In this document: positions 45,067 through 55,779 of the stretch, in pieces | Layout: every line of letters starts with the position of its first letter | Numbering within the stretch: the first letter of the stretch is position 1 | DNA from: Cordilura impudica | Taxonomy: Eukaryota; Arthropoda; Insecta; Diptera; Scathophagidae | NCBI GenBank assembly: GCA_963682025.1 | Contig: OY821517.1 | Coordinates: 298,495,344 to 298,559,343 of the forward strand | Reading direction: 5' to 3' | DNA length: 64,000 nucleotides | Made by a program: the position numbers and the translations under genes | The notes under the pieces: generated by a model | Told to the model about the DNA's origin: nothing | Seen by the model: the letters and a program-made list of their open reading frames with translations, nothing else | The model's database searches: none

Positions 45067-46017
45067 GTACATATATCATATTTAAGATTTCTGAAAAAAG
45101 ATTGAAATACCAAAAAAGAAATTTTTTAAAGTGAATGAGACAATTATGCAGAAGGAATTAAACTTTCAGAATATTGTATCAAGAGACAGAAATTCCAAGT
45201 GTGCTACCAACACTGATCGTAAAAAAAATTAAAATTTTAATTTTTCACAAGTATTTTGCTGGCATTTTTTAAACTATCTGAAATATTTTTCTATATAATT
45301 TGAAACTTACCCTTTCCCTCAATTCCATGAAATACAATCTTAATTTTGAAATAAGCTTTTTTTCTATCGATTATTTTCATCCGTTCATAAAAGGTCCAAA
45401 TCTCTAACAAGCATTTATATTGGGACTTTCTTGAAACTGTCCTTCATTTTGTACTAACCGAGATCTTTATGATTAATTGGGGCTAATGGTACTATAAATT
45501 CAAGTCAGAAGAAGGGATGTCTTAACATCCACCAATGTTCATCAATGAATTATTAAAATGAACAACTATGGCGGTAGTTCTGGTTAATTACTCGCTTTAA
45601 ATAAAACCAGCAAAAGATTCATATATTATAACATGATTAAGCTCCTAAAATATAAATTTCTGTATTAAAATGCATCATCCTCATAACCTATATCCTTCGA
45701 AAAAAGAATAAAAGTATGATTTCTGACAAAGAGAATATGAAGTTAGACTGCGAAATATGAGACCTTCATCTAACATCTTTATATGCATTTATTAGTCCTA
45801 TGTTTTGAACTTTTAGAACTTTGCTGGTTAGGTTAGTATTTAGCTAAGCAATTTTTTTTTTTAACTTTAATTATTTCAACATTTTGTAGTGTTCAGAGTT
45901 TATTATTATAATTTGTTTGTTTTATTTTTTTTCAAAATTTGTGACTATTTCTTATTGATTTTTCTCTTTTTCTATTCCTTCTTTTTATTTTTAAAAACTG
46001 TGCTTACATTCCATTAG
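45067..46017 (+). other. Intron without repeat; ends in a good acceptor
   Basis: AT-rich. The last 60 bp are pyrimidine-rich (TTTCTCTTTTTCTATTCCTT) and end in CCATTAG. Confidence 0.5.
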
Positions 46018-46096
46018 GATAACTTTGCAATTAAAAAAATTACTTTATGGTTTTATTCCCATTAAAAAAGAAGTTCAAGTTTTAGAAATGACTAAT
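46018..46096 (+). CDS. Candidate cryptic exon (alternative canoe exon or remnant of another gene)
   Basis: 79 bp between a strong acceptor (pyrimidine tract, CCATTAG) and a strong donor (AAT|GTAAGT). With one leading base completing Arg from the canoe exon ending 38273, it reads ITLQLKKLLYGFIPIKKEV then QVLEMTN, open throughout, ending in phase 0. I do not recognise the peptide. It cannot be spliced to 51162 in frame, so it would need another 3' exon, for which 48506 (or 49006) is a candidate. Chance cannot be excluded for so short an exon. Confidence 0.4.
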
Positions 46097-46775
46097 GTAA
46101 GTTTTATGTGAATTAAATGTTATTAAGAATAAATGTATTACACTGGAATTAACATCAAAACCTCACTTCAACGAAACTATTCAATTGTAAAATTTTAGTT
46201 TTAAATATTGCTATAAACACTACAAATTGTAAAATTAATAGATAAACTAGCACATCTGAAATAATGCAAATAACTTAACGAGATATTTCCTATTTATTTT
46301 ATTTATTTTTGATTTTTTTGAAATTTTTTCTAAAAATATTTTTTTTTTTAACTTACGAGTACAAACTGTAGTTTATTAAATTGTTCCTAATTACCAAACT
46401 ATGTATTTCTAATGCATGTTATTTTGACCTTTATGTCATTCTATGTAATAAGTATTTTTCTTATCTGAACTGTTTGAGAAATTTAATATTTAATTTTTAA
46501 TGATCAGACCGATTTCCTCATAGGTGATTATGTCAAATCTATTATTGCATATCTCCGGCAGCTTTAGTCGAATGTGATAAAAATTGAATAACCTTTTTTT
46601 TTGGACATGATGCCCTTAATTTCCGTTTAATGGATTATTTTTCAACTAAAGGCTTCGAATATTTTATATTAGGATATTAAGTTTAAAAGCAATTTCTAAA
46701 CTAATCAGTTTTATTGTCTGAAAATACCCAAAAAAACCTTAAAAGTATCACGACTTTTATACAGGAAACAGGTTA

Positions 46776-47570
46776 AAACAAGTAAGAAAATTATAGTCGG
46801 TCTAGACCGACTATACGATACCCTATACCATGCGTTTAGAAACCCTATCTCTTAGGCCCAACTAACTGGACATAGAAAATAAGAAAAAACCAAATTTGAG
46901 TGGGATTTTTATTTATTTTTTTGGCTGCAGATATGAAAAAGTTCATATCGGATGCTATATCTATATAGGGACTAGGTCCAAAATGGACCGATCCTGATCA
47001 TGTTTGGTAAAGTCTCTTGTATTTTGCAAGAATATATACAAACAAAATTTGAGAAGAATCAGTGCAAAATTTTTGTTTTTTAATAGATTTAAGTGAAGAT
47101 CGGGAAGCAGCTCTGTATGGGGTCAAAGGGATCATTTTTGGACTACTCATTAATGGATGTAATGAACGCATACAAACCCAATTTGAGTAAGATCTATATG
47201 CCAATTTGGATCTTATGGCAATTTATGTCGATTTCATATGGGTAATTTGTATGGGGGCTAGGTCTGAACATGGACCGATTCTCACCAATTTCAATAGCGT
47301 TCATCCCATGGCCGATAAAAGCTTATATACCAAATTTCATCAAAATATATTCATATTTGCGACCTGCAGTTTGATTACAAACTTTACATGGACACACAGA
47401 CGGGCGGACGGACGGACGGACGGACGGACGGACATTGTTAAATCAACTCAGAAAGTGATTCTGATTCGATCGGTATAATTAAAGATGGGTCTAGGTCAAA
47501 TATTTTTGGTTGTTACAAACAGCAGCACAAAGTCATTATACCCAAACCACATAGTGGTATAGGGTATAAA
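46776..47570 (+). mobile_element. Family A element, full-length copy
   Basis: Starts AACAAGTAAGAAAATTATAG, palindrome around GGTCTAGACC, (GGAC)n at about 47405-47432, ends CATAGTGGTATAGGGTATAA. It is nearly identical to the copies at 1587 and 54183, implying recent spread. Confidence 0.85.
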
Positions 47571-48337
47571 AATAATATCTGTTAAGGTCTGTTTAATTAA
47601 TGCACTACAAAAATTTAACATACTTTTAGGGCTTAACAAACAAAAGAATCACGAATTTTGAAATTTTTACCTAGGAATATATATATATATTTATAATATA
47701 GTGACAACAGATTCACAATAACCAGATAAATAATTATCTTTCAATAATATGCCCAATATCCACATTTAATTTAGAGAATTGGCATTTGCAACCTTAATTA
47801 CAACCTTAATTTAAAAGATTGAGAACTTATATCATGTAGTATAATAGTTTGACAAAAGATATTTGAAATATGAAAACACCAAAAAGATGTAGCCTAAAAG
47901 TTGAAAAAGTGTGAAAAATCACATTTTTTTTTTTCAAATCCACTGAAATTAAAACGCTGCCCTTGCCAAATTAACAAAAGGATACCTACAATATTTGGCA
48001 TTTTTAATCAAATATATTTTGATAATAAGACCTTAAAGTCCAATGGTTGATTTCGGAAAATTTCTTGAACAAAATTTTTGAAAAAGTAAAATTGGAGATT
48101 TTGAAATAGTGCTAAAAAAAATACGTACGTTTTGATATTAATTTAGAATGGCGTAACAATACACAAGATGCAAAATACTTTACATAAGATAATTTTGGGA
48201 TCAGGAGAATGCAATAATGTTGTTGTTGTAGATTATGTCAATGTCTTTGAAAATGTGAGCTCGATTTTCTTAATCAAGTGATCTGCGGCACATTTATTGC
48301 CTGGGTAACTTGATATAACTTGGATGTTTTTTAACCG
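47571..48337 (+). other. Intron without recognisable feature
   Basis: AT-rich, no paired repeats or reading frame. Confidence 0.5.
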
Positions 48338-48505
48338 ATAATAGATTTTGTTGTTTTATTAGAAAGATAATTTACTGTAGATTATGGTTCATTAATTAAT
48401 TTAATTGATGACCAAATTCGACCAAAATTTTTTTTTCATACAAACCGCTGTCACCCTAATGTATATGTTATACGTTTATATTGTGCAATTTTTGTCGTTT
48501 TACAG

Positions 48506-48609
48506 CAAAAGGTTGTTGAATTAGCTGAAACAATTCTATATCATAATTTCTTCACCAATACAATCATAAGTTACATCGATTTGTCTTACGGCTCACAGCG
48601 TAACATGTG
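48506..48609 (+). CDS. Candidate cryptic terminal exon, copy 1
   Basis: After acceptor GTCGTTTTACAG the frame QKVVELAETILYHNFFTNT then IISYIDLSYGSQRNM runs to TGA at 48607-48609. In phase 0 it could follow the exon at 46018-46096. The duplicate at 49006 keeps the frame with few changes. No domain recognised; support is splice-site quality and open frame only. Confidence 0.35.
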
Positions 48610-49005
48610 AGCTCACATTTTACACTGTTTTCGTGATTGTATTATGAAATAGAAATTTACCCCCTGCGCGTATATATATTTACACATCAAAAATTAAAAA
48701 ATGTTGAAGACATGCTTTCGTATGCTTTCCGAAACCTTCAAAGCTCTAGCTAGTCCGGAAGTTGGTGAAAATTCAATTTAAAATTCCTCCTCAACAAACG
48801 CTTTTAGATTAAAGATTTTATAATAATAAAATAATAGATAATAGATTTTGTTGTTTTATTAGAAAGATAATTTACTGTAGATTATGGTTCATTAATTAAT
48901 TTAATTGATGACCAAATTCGACCAAAATTTTTTTTTCATAAAAACCGCTGTCACCCTAATGTATATGTTATACGTTTATATTGTGCAATTTTTGTCGTTT
49001 TACAG

Positions 49006-49108
49006 CAAAAGGTTGTTGAATTAGCTGAAACAATTTTATATCATAATTTTTTCACCAATACAATCATAAGTCACATCGATTTGTCACATGTGAGCTCACA
49101 TGTTACGC
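49006..49108 (+). CDS. Candidate cryptic terminal exon, copy 2
   Basis: Same acceptor TTTTACAG. It reads QKVVELAETILYHNFFTNT then IISHIDLSHVSSHV and ends at a different TGA because about 18 bp are deleted relative to copy 1. Upstream of the deletion I see two synonymous changes and one amino-acid change (Tyr to His). Confidence 0.3.
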
Positions 49109-49298
49109 TGTTTTCGTGATTGTATTGTGAAATAGAAATTTACCCCCCTGCGCGTAAATTTGTTTACACATCAAAAATAAAAAATGTTGAAGACATTCTT
49201 TCGTATGCTTTCCGAAACCTTCAAAGCTCTAGCTAGTCCGAAAGTTGGTGAAAATTCAATTTGAAAATTCCTGCTCAACAAACGCATTTAGATTAAAG

Positions 49299-49980
49299 CG
49301 AGGAAAAGTTTGATCACATTTAGAAAATGATTAAGTAATGTATTGCCATCCACTTTAGGTAAATGCTGAAAGTTTCAGAGCTCATTCGAGAAGTTAGTGA
49401 AAATTCAATTACAAAAATCCGCCTTAAATATGGAAAAAAAGCATAAATATCAAAATCATCACTTGTTTTTGTATCTTAGCATTCATTCTTATTATGTACA
49501 TATACTTACATATATTTAATTACGAAAAAAGTGCCTAAAAATTTAAAATGTTTTTTGTATTCTACAAAAGAATTGGGCACGATTTTTTTTTTCCTAAAAT
49601 GTAGCATGCATTTTTTTCCGGTGTAGTTAAACGTTAAACTATAATTTATCTAAACATTTCATGATTTGCGAATTTCGCTAAAACGGTGGAAGAGAAACCA
49701 CAATTTTATAAAATTGCACCTTAATATTCTTAATATGATATGATATGATGAGATATGTTAGTTTTAACAAAAAAAATAATATTTGTATTTTAACAAAAAA
49801 AAATATTTGTATAAAGTGAATATTATCTCATTCTGACAGAATATTTTAAAATTTTCCGAAAATATTTTAGAATTTATTTTGTACGAATAATGGCAAAATT
49901 ATTCTTTATGTTCCGTTTCGTTCTTGGTTAATAGAAAATGTTCCGTCCTGTTCAAAACAAAATTTGCTTTACTACGTTAA
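49299..49980 (+). other. Intron without recognisable feature
   Basis: AT-rich; small direct repeat of AATATTTGTATTTTAACAAA / AAATATTTGTATAAAG near 49780-49815. Nothing else. Confidence 0.45.
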
Positions 49981-50237
49981 AGGCCTAGTTAGCCACACGT
50001 TGTAAATGCAATTATAGAACGTAAAAAGCGAACCAGAATTTTGCTGTTTAAATTTAACCAAACTTATTAGCTGTTCACAAATGTCACGTAAAAAAGGTAG
50101 CAAAAATGTAAAATCAACAGAAGCTAAGGATACGATACGTTTAGCTTAATTTGGGTAAGCACTTGTATGTGTTTGTCATAAGACAGGTTGAATCAGCTGA
50201 TTCGCGCCGTTAACGTTACGCGTGGATAACTAGGCCT
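49981..50237. mobile_element. MITE, 257 bp, same family as 6788-7035
   Basis: AGGCCTAGTTAGCCACACGT at the left and GCGTGGATAACTAGGCCT at the right, flanked by TAA (49978-49980 and 50238-50240). The interior shares ATTATAGAACGTAAAAA and CAGCTGATT motifs with the first copy. Confidence 0.82.
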
Positions 50238-50240
50238 TAA

Positions 50241-50600
50241 AAGAAAACTAAAAACAGCTGATTTTATTTACATAAAAATATCGACAATCAACACAGAAGA
50301 ATTTCAGTAAATCTTTTTTTTTCGATTAAGGACAATATAACATTAAATGTACAAGTAAACGATGGAGGAAGATAAACTAATAATTTTATTACAAGAAAAT
50401 GATGATTTATGTAATAAATTTAACAAATATTGCTAGACAAAAAACGGGGCATCTCATCGCAAATACGAAAAACAAAACAAAAAAAAAACAGCTGATGCGT
50501 TCTTTCAGAAATAGTAACAGTAAAAACTAACCAACAGGAATGTGTGTTTCAGAATTGCCACGTAACATAACGACTAATGGAGCCTTGACAGGGAAATTTT
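50241..50600 (+). pseudogene. Possible remnant of the autonomous partner: short MADF-like frame
   Basis: An ATG at 50362 opens MEEDKLIILLQENDDLCNKF then NKYC and stops at TAG. The pattern (acidic, KLI-L, then a helix before an aromatic/Tyr) is like the first helix of a MADF/SANT domain, which PIF/Harbinger elements encode. The right flank near 50550-50590 (ACGTAACATAACGACTAATG then GAGCCTT) is a diverged form of the MITE terminus. Very short, so tentative. Confidence 0.3.
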
Positions 50601-51161
50601 AAAAATGTTCATCAAATTCGAGATTAAAACGTGATTTTTTTAATTTTAATCAGTATAAACCAAATATTTTTAATGTTTTTACTGAGGTAGATAGAAATTT
50701 AAAAAAAAAATTCCAATATCTTGAAATTGTACCTAAACAAAACATTTCAATTTTAAAATTTTTTAGAGCATAGGAACTCCAAGCGATTTACGGTTGAATC
50801 CAAAGTTTATAAAATGTATCATAGAATCTTCAGTTGATTTTACTAAATGAAACAAAGCCTAAAAACTAATTGAAATTTTTTTCAAAAACAAAACTAATTG
50901 CAGCAATAAACGTATTTTAAATTTACAACCCTCGTCTTGACCTTTTTTTTACAAAGGCCAAAGAGAAAAACAATTTATTATTAACTTTCTAGGTTTATGG
51001 GGATTATATTAAAAATTGTTTATACATATTTTAATCTTTTTTCATATGACCCTAACCGAATATAATAGATCTCATGATATAATACTCAATAATCACACAA
51101 ATAAGAAATAAGAAATTGAGAAAAACTACTAAAATATGTTTTTTTTATTTAAATTTTCTAG
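50601..51161 (+). other. Intron without recognisable feature; acceptor of the large exon
   Basis: AT-rich. It ends in TTTTTTTTATTTAAATTTTC then TAG, a usual T-rich acceptor. Confidence 0.5.
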
Positions 51162-53628
51162 ACCCCCCATGCCATCACATTCCGGAATGAACGCATACAA
51201 TGGAAATTCCCCACAAAATATACAAAATCCCATTCTCTCGCCAATAAATGGTACCACAAACCAGGTTACAAATCTGAACCAACAACAACAGCAGCAACAG
51301 CAACAACAGTCCTTCCAACAACAACAACAAAATCAACATTCATTAATAAACACGCCACACACATCTAATATGCCACCTAGCCGTCCACAATCGGCATATT
51401 ATCAGCAACAACTACCATCAACAACACATCACCAACATCAGCAGCAGCAGCAGCAACAACAACAACAATTTCCACAACACGCTCATGCCTTCAGTGCTAG
51501 TACAACCAACTTAAGCGGCGTTCAGCAACTTCACCCGCAACAATTGCAGCACATGACCCCACTTCAACAGCAACAATATCATCAGCAACAACAACAAAGT
51601 CTGACATTAGGTAATCGTTCGAAATCGACACAAAACTTTCAAACCCAACAGAGTTTGCGTATACAGCAGATGATGGCACCCTCAATGCCCAACATCAGCA
51701 ATATGTACCAACAGCAACAACATCAAAACACACAACAGCAACAACAACAACAACATAATATGCCGTCAATGTCTGCTTCCAACTTAGCAGCTAGCCAAAG
51801 TATGCAAAATGTATCATCCATGGCCGATGAGCCGCCCAGATTCAATAATACAATGATGGAACAGACCAACGGCTATTTAAATCAAACACAATCTCAACAA
51901 TCATCAGCGGGAAGTGGTGGAGCTCATACGTTGAGAAGAAATATGCGCTCGGACTTTATGCAGCAACAGGGTGGCGGAGCATCAGCTATGGAAACGGCGC
52001 AACATTCACCGAATTTCACGCAACAACAGCAACAACAGGGTAATTTTATGACTTTACCACCAAAGCCAGGCAATATGCAACAACATCAGCAGCAGCAGCA
52101 GCAGCAACAACAACAACAGCAGTTAACACCGCCTAAACAGCAACAACAACAGCAACAACAATTGCCACCAACAGCTCCAAAACCTCTGCAGCAAAATCGT
52201 TTATCCCTACAGCAACAGCAACAACAACAACAATACATGTATCAGCAACAGCCCCAGCAACAATCAGCCGAAGATAAACCACCATTACCACCTACAACAA
52301 CTCATCCCCTGTACAAGGCCACACAACAGATTACACCTGGAATGAATTATGTGGCGAGTACCATAGATCCTCCAAAAGGTGGTTATATGCCCGTTTCCGG
52401 CTCACAACAATCGAAAAATATGCACGGCACCAATCCCTGGGAACGAGAGGAACGGGAAAAGGATCTAGAAATGCGCAGAGAACACATTAGACACTGGCGT
52501 GAGCAGCAAATCAGTGAACTTTCCTCCTTAACGCAGAGATCGTCACAACAAGATGAACAACTGAAAACTCTAATACTGGAAAGAGATTTTGAGAGGAGAG
52601 CCCAAGAAATGGAAGAACAAGAAGATGAGAGTGAGACATCCTATGAAAAAGAAAATCTACAAGAAGTTTTTCGCCTTAATCATCAACAACAAGTCATACA
52701 AACGCCAGTGACCAATTTTAGACAAACTGAAATAAAATTAGCTGCTGCTATGGAACAACAACGTTCTAGCCAGAGTCACTCTAACGAAACATCACCCTTG
52801 ACATCGGCTCGTAATTCAGCGGCCGAACCAGTGTTACCGCCCATTCCCACACTACCACAAACAACCACCATAGTAACCAGCAATACAAACACTTCGACCA
52901 TACAACCGAAATCGATATTGAAAAATAATCGTTATGATGGCTCAAATGTAGCGCCGTCATCACCCTCCAAATCCCAAAAATCAACTTCATTTGCCGATGA
53001 TAAACATTTACAAACCGAACATCCCATATCATCACTAGTCCGTGATGTGACACACATGTCTCTGTCTGCGAACACCACAACATCAATAGCGAATAACAGC
53101 CCCACTAACACCAACAGTATCACCAGCTCCCTCAATTCATATGACAACAATATGAATTTGGAAAATACGACTATACCACCACCTCCGCCTCCCGAACGTA
53201 ATAGTTCGTATCTGATAATGTCTCAACAAAAAGTTCGTAACTCTTCTATAGGTCTTCTTAAGACAGCCACTATTAACTCGGCTGACCTACAAAAGAAATC
53301 CACATCACTGTCATCGTCATCCACGGGCAGCATATTAATGAATAATAACACCAATAACATACAAAATAATTTAATAACCACATCATCTCAACAGTCATCG
53401 CCGTCATCGTCTACAATCGATATGTTTAATATGACAACGACTCACAGTAATAATGCCAGTCCTTCGTCTGCGATGATGATGATGATGCGTGACAATAAAC
53501 GTGTCTCCTTCCATGATGATGAAAATAATTATGTTACTGGTGGTGCCTATAACATCGATTATACTGTAACAATGGAACAACATAATATGAGTCCACCAGA
53601 CTTGAATACAATACGAGAGGATACAAGT
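51162..53628 (+). CDS. cno: canoe large exon: Gln/Pro-rich tail and C-terminal charged helix
   Basis: 2,467 bp between acceptor TTTTCTAG and donor AGT|GTAAGT. It completes Arg, then PPMPSHSGMNAYNGNSPQN. From about 51280 to 52260 it is dominated by poly-Gln (CAA/CAG mixed) with Pro, His, Ser and Asn. A structured block at about 52425-52670 reads NPWEREEREKDLEMRREHIR and then QLKTLILERDFERRAQEMEE and an acidic end; it parallels the DPWKRDAKEKLEKQ...LMLEWQFQKRLQE helix of afadin. Later come PPPPPPERNSSYLIM (about 53180; afadin has a similar poly-Pro plus RNASYL) and KRVSFHDDENNYV (about 53497). The tail binds F-actin and proline-dependent partners in the family. The frame stays open past the donor to TGA at 53686-53688. 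Exon starts inside the ORF; the ATG at 51136 is intronic. Confidence 0.93.
51280..52260 (+). repeat. cno: Poly-glutamine (CAA/CAG) tracts in canoe
   Basis: At least ten Gln runs of 5-13 residues, coded by mixed CAA and CAG, for example at about 51280-51310, 51437-51465, 51728-51755, 52084-52120 and 52210-52235. Mixed codons make them more stable than pure CAG, but length differences between alleles are likely. Confidence 0.85.
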
Positions 53629-54105
53629 GTAAGTAGAAATATTTGTGTAGAATTTAATTTAAGTAAAATGAGACATGGTGGCGACTGAAATAGAATTATT
53701 AAATTTTTAAAAAAAAATTCTAAATTATTGGAACGAGAAAATTTATGAAACTAATGTTAGAAGCGAGTGTTGAAGTTTAATGATGTATAAAATCTTAAAA
53801 ATATTCTGTCATTAAGAGAAGTGTGTTTGTTTTTTTGCTTAGAGCAGTGCTTCTCAAACTTTTTCATATTGCGGCTCACTAAATTCCGAAACAAAAGTTT
53901 TTTTTGTAATGCTGACAATTTTATATGAAGCTAAAATTCATCCAAGAGTACATTAAACGAGTTTAGTTTATTCGAATTCTATCGTATAAGAGAGATAGTG
54001 CATGTGTATTCTGGAGTTACTGTATGTGTAATGTACTGTTTTTATTCATTTCCTGTTAAAAACAAACGACCACGATATACATACATGCCTTATATATACG
54101 AAACC
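53629..54105 (+). other. Intron start (donor GTAAGT) and unrecognised DNA
   Basis: The strong donor at 53629 opens an intron that runs beyond the window. If not used, the protein would end 20 codons later at 53686. From 53840 there is a phrase GCAGTGCTTCTCAAACTTTT, common at the end of some dispersed repeats, but I cannot assign it. Confidence 0.55.
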
Positions 54106-55640
54106 TAGCAGTATACCCGCTACGTTGTTAGCGTAATTATTAAATTAATTATTTTAGCTATAATAATATTTAAAAACAATAAAAACAAGTAAGAAAATTA
54201 TAGTCGGTCTAGACCGACTATACGATACCCTATACCATGTGTTTAGAAACCCTATCTCTTAGGCCCAACTAACTGGACATTGAAAATAAGCAAAAACCAA
54301 ATTTGAGTGGGATTTTTATTAATTTTTTTGGCTGCAGATATGAAAAAGTTCATATCGGATGCTATATCTATAAAGGGACTAGGTCCAAAAATGGACCGAT
54401 CCTGATCATGTTTGGTAAAGTCTCGTGTATTTTGCAAAAATATGTAGAAACAAAATTTGAGAAGAATCAGTGCAATATTTTTGTTTTTTAATAGATTTAA
54501 GTGAAGATCGGGAAGCAGCTCCATATGGGGTCAAAGGGATCATTTTTGGACTACTCATTAGTGGATGTAATGAACGCATACAAACCCAATTTGGGTAAGA
54601 TCTATATGACAATTTGGATCTTATGGCAATTTATGTCGATTTCATATGGGTAATTTGTATGGGGGCTAGGTCTGAACATGGACCAATTCTCACCAATTTC
54701 AATAGCGTTCATCCGATGGGCGATAAAAGCTTATATACCAAATTTCATCAAAATATATTCATATTTGCGACCTGCAGTTTGATTACAAGCTTTACATGGA
54801 CACACAGACGGACGGACGGACGGACGGACGGACGGACGGACATTGTTAAATCAACTCAGAAAGTGATTCTGATTCGATCGGTATAATTAAAGATGGGTCT
54901 AGGTCAAATATTTTTGGTTGTTACAAACAGCAGCACAAAGTCATTATACCCAAACCACATAGTGGTATAGGGTATAAATATAGTGTGAGTGACAATACGA
55001 TCGAAACTTTTAACAATATATATTTTTGACGACTTGGACCCTTTTATTAATTTAAACATTTGTATGTTTTATTTATTTAACAAAGAAGAAATATTAACAT
55101 AACTTCAGAAAAAATTATCAAAACTTAAAAGCATTCATTTTTATGCTATTGACAAAACAATGGAAACCTTTACTATACAATAACACTCTGGAATAAAATG
55201 ATGGTCATGGTCTTGAGGGGCGGATGATTCCTATACCGAACGATTGTATTAATTTATTTTAGTATAACTCCCGAAGCGTTTATCCGTTTTATGGCCATTT
55301 AAATATATAATGTTTTCATCAACTCTATTCGCCAACAGTATTATTGTTCCAGTTCATGCGTTCTTTAGCAATATTAATGCTAGCAGACGATTTTATGGAT
55401 TAATCATAGATTATTTCTCACAAATATTATTTTGCCTACGACCGTCACTAAAATCATCTATTATTCTCTTCATAAAACTTTATTCCTGCCGTTATTTTAT
55501 AATGATTGAAAGAAAAGGTCAGAAACTATAAATATTTACATAAAGATTAAGATTTTTTTACAGTAAAAGACTTGTTCTTCTATTTTTATTATTTTAATCA
55601 AACATGGTAAAGAATTTTAAAAGTTTCCAATGTATTGCCA
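54106..55640 (+). repeat. Family C repeat, second copy, split by a family A element
   Basis: CCTAGCAGTATACCCG starts it; it continues after 54978 with ATATAGTGTGAGTGACAATA and matches 9246-10195 to about 55640. The decayed frame at 55310-55531 shares LFANSI and a following AFFSNINAS with the first copy (FFSKINAS there). Confidence 0.7.
54183..54978 (+). mobile_element. Family A element, full-length, nested in family C
   Basis: Same termini as the 46776 copy, (GGAC)n at about 54807-54840. It lies between AAAAACAATAAA and ATATAGTG, where the intact family C copy reads AAAAACAATAAGATATATAG. The empty-site comparison shows no long target duplication, as expected for Helitron-type insertion. Confidence 0.87.
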
Positions 55641-55779
55641 CCTACTCTATTTAGGTACTATTTTTTTTATTTATAATAGGTTCGAAAGTTATTCAAATTA
55701 TAAAGATCAAAAATAAGATTTTTTTTGTAAAAACAAATATTTCACTTAGACTGACTATAAGTTTCTTTCTTGTTTTTTT

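Larger units (their letters stand above)
48338..49298 (+). repeat. Tandem duplication, two ~0.47 kb copies offset by ~499 bp
   Basis: Copy 1 starts at 48338 and copy 2 at 48837, both GATAATAGATTTTGTTGTTT, and both run through GTTGAAGACAT to a TTTAGATTAAAG end (48800 and 49296). They are about 95% alike by eye. Each contains the same acceptor TTTTACAG followed by a short open frame. Confidence 0.85.
4210..53628 (+). other. cno: canoe (afadin/AF6 homologue) gene, internal part spanning the window
   Basis: Eleven exons with GT-AG borders and compatible phases total 4,740 nt (1,580 codons) with no internal stop. Translated in order they give the end of an FHA domain, a DIL domain, a PDZ domain and a long Gln/Pro-rich tail ending in a charged helix, which is the order known for afadin/canoe. 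In flies canoe is a junctional scaffold that binds Rap GTPases through N-terminal RA domains and links nectin/cadherin complexes to actin. The RA domains and most of the FHA domain are not here and should lie upstream. A strong donor at 53629 shows the coding region continues downstream. The introns are large (up to 15.6 kb) and filled with transposable elements. The identity is firm from domain content; individual small exons are less certain. Confidence 0.93.

Noticed and set aside
51136..51161. ATG at 51136 as the start of an 850-residue independent gene
   Set aside because: The bases lie upstream of the acceptor TTTTCTAG; the frame joins canoe in the right phase.
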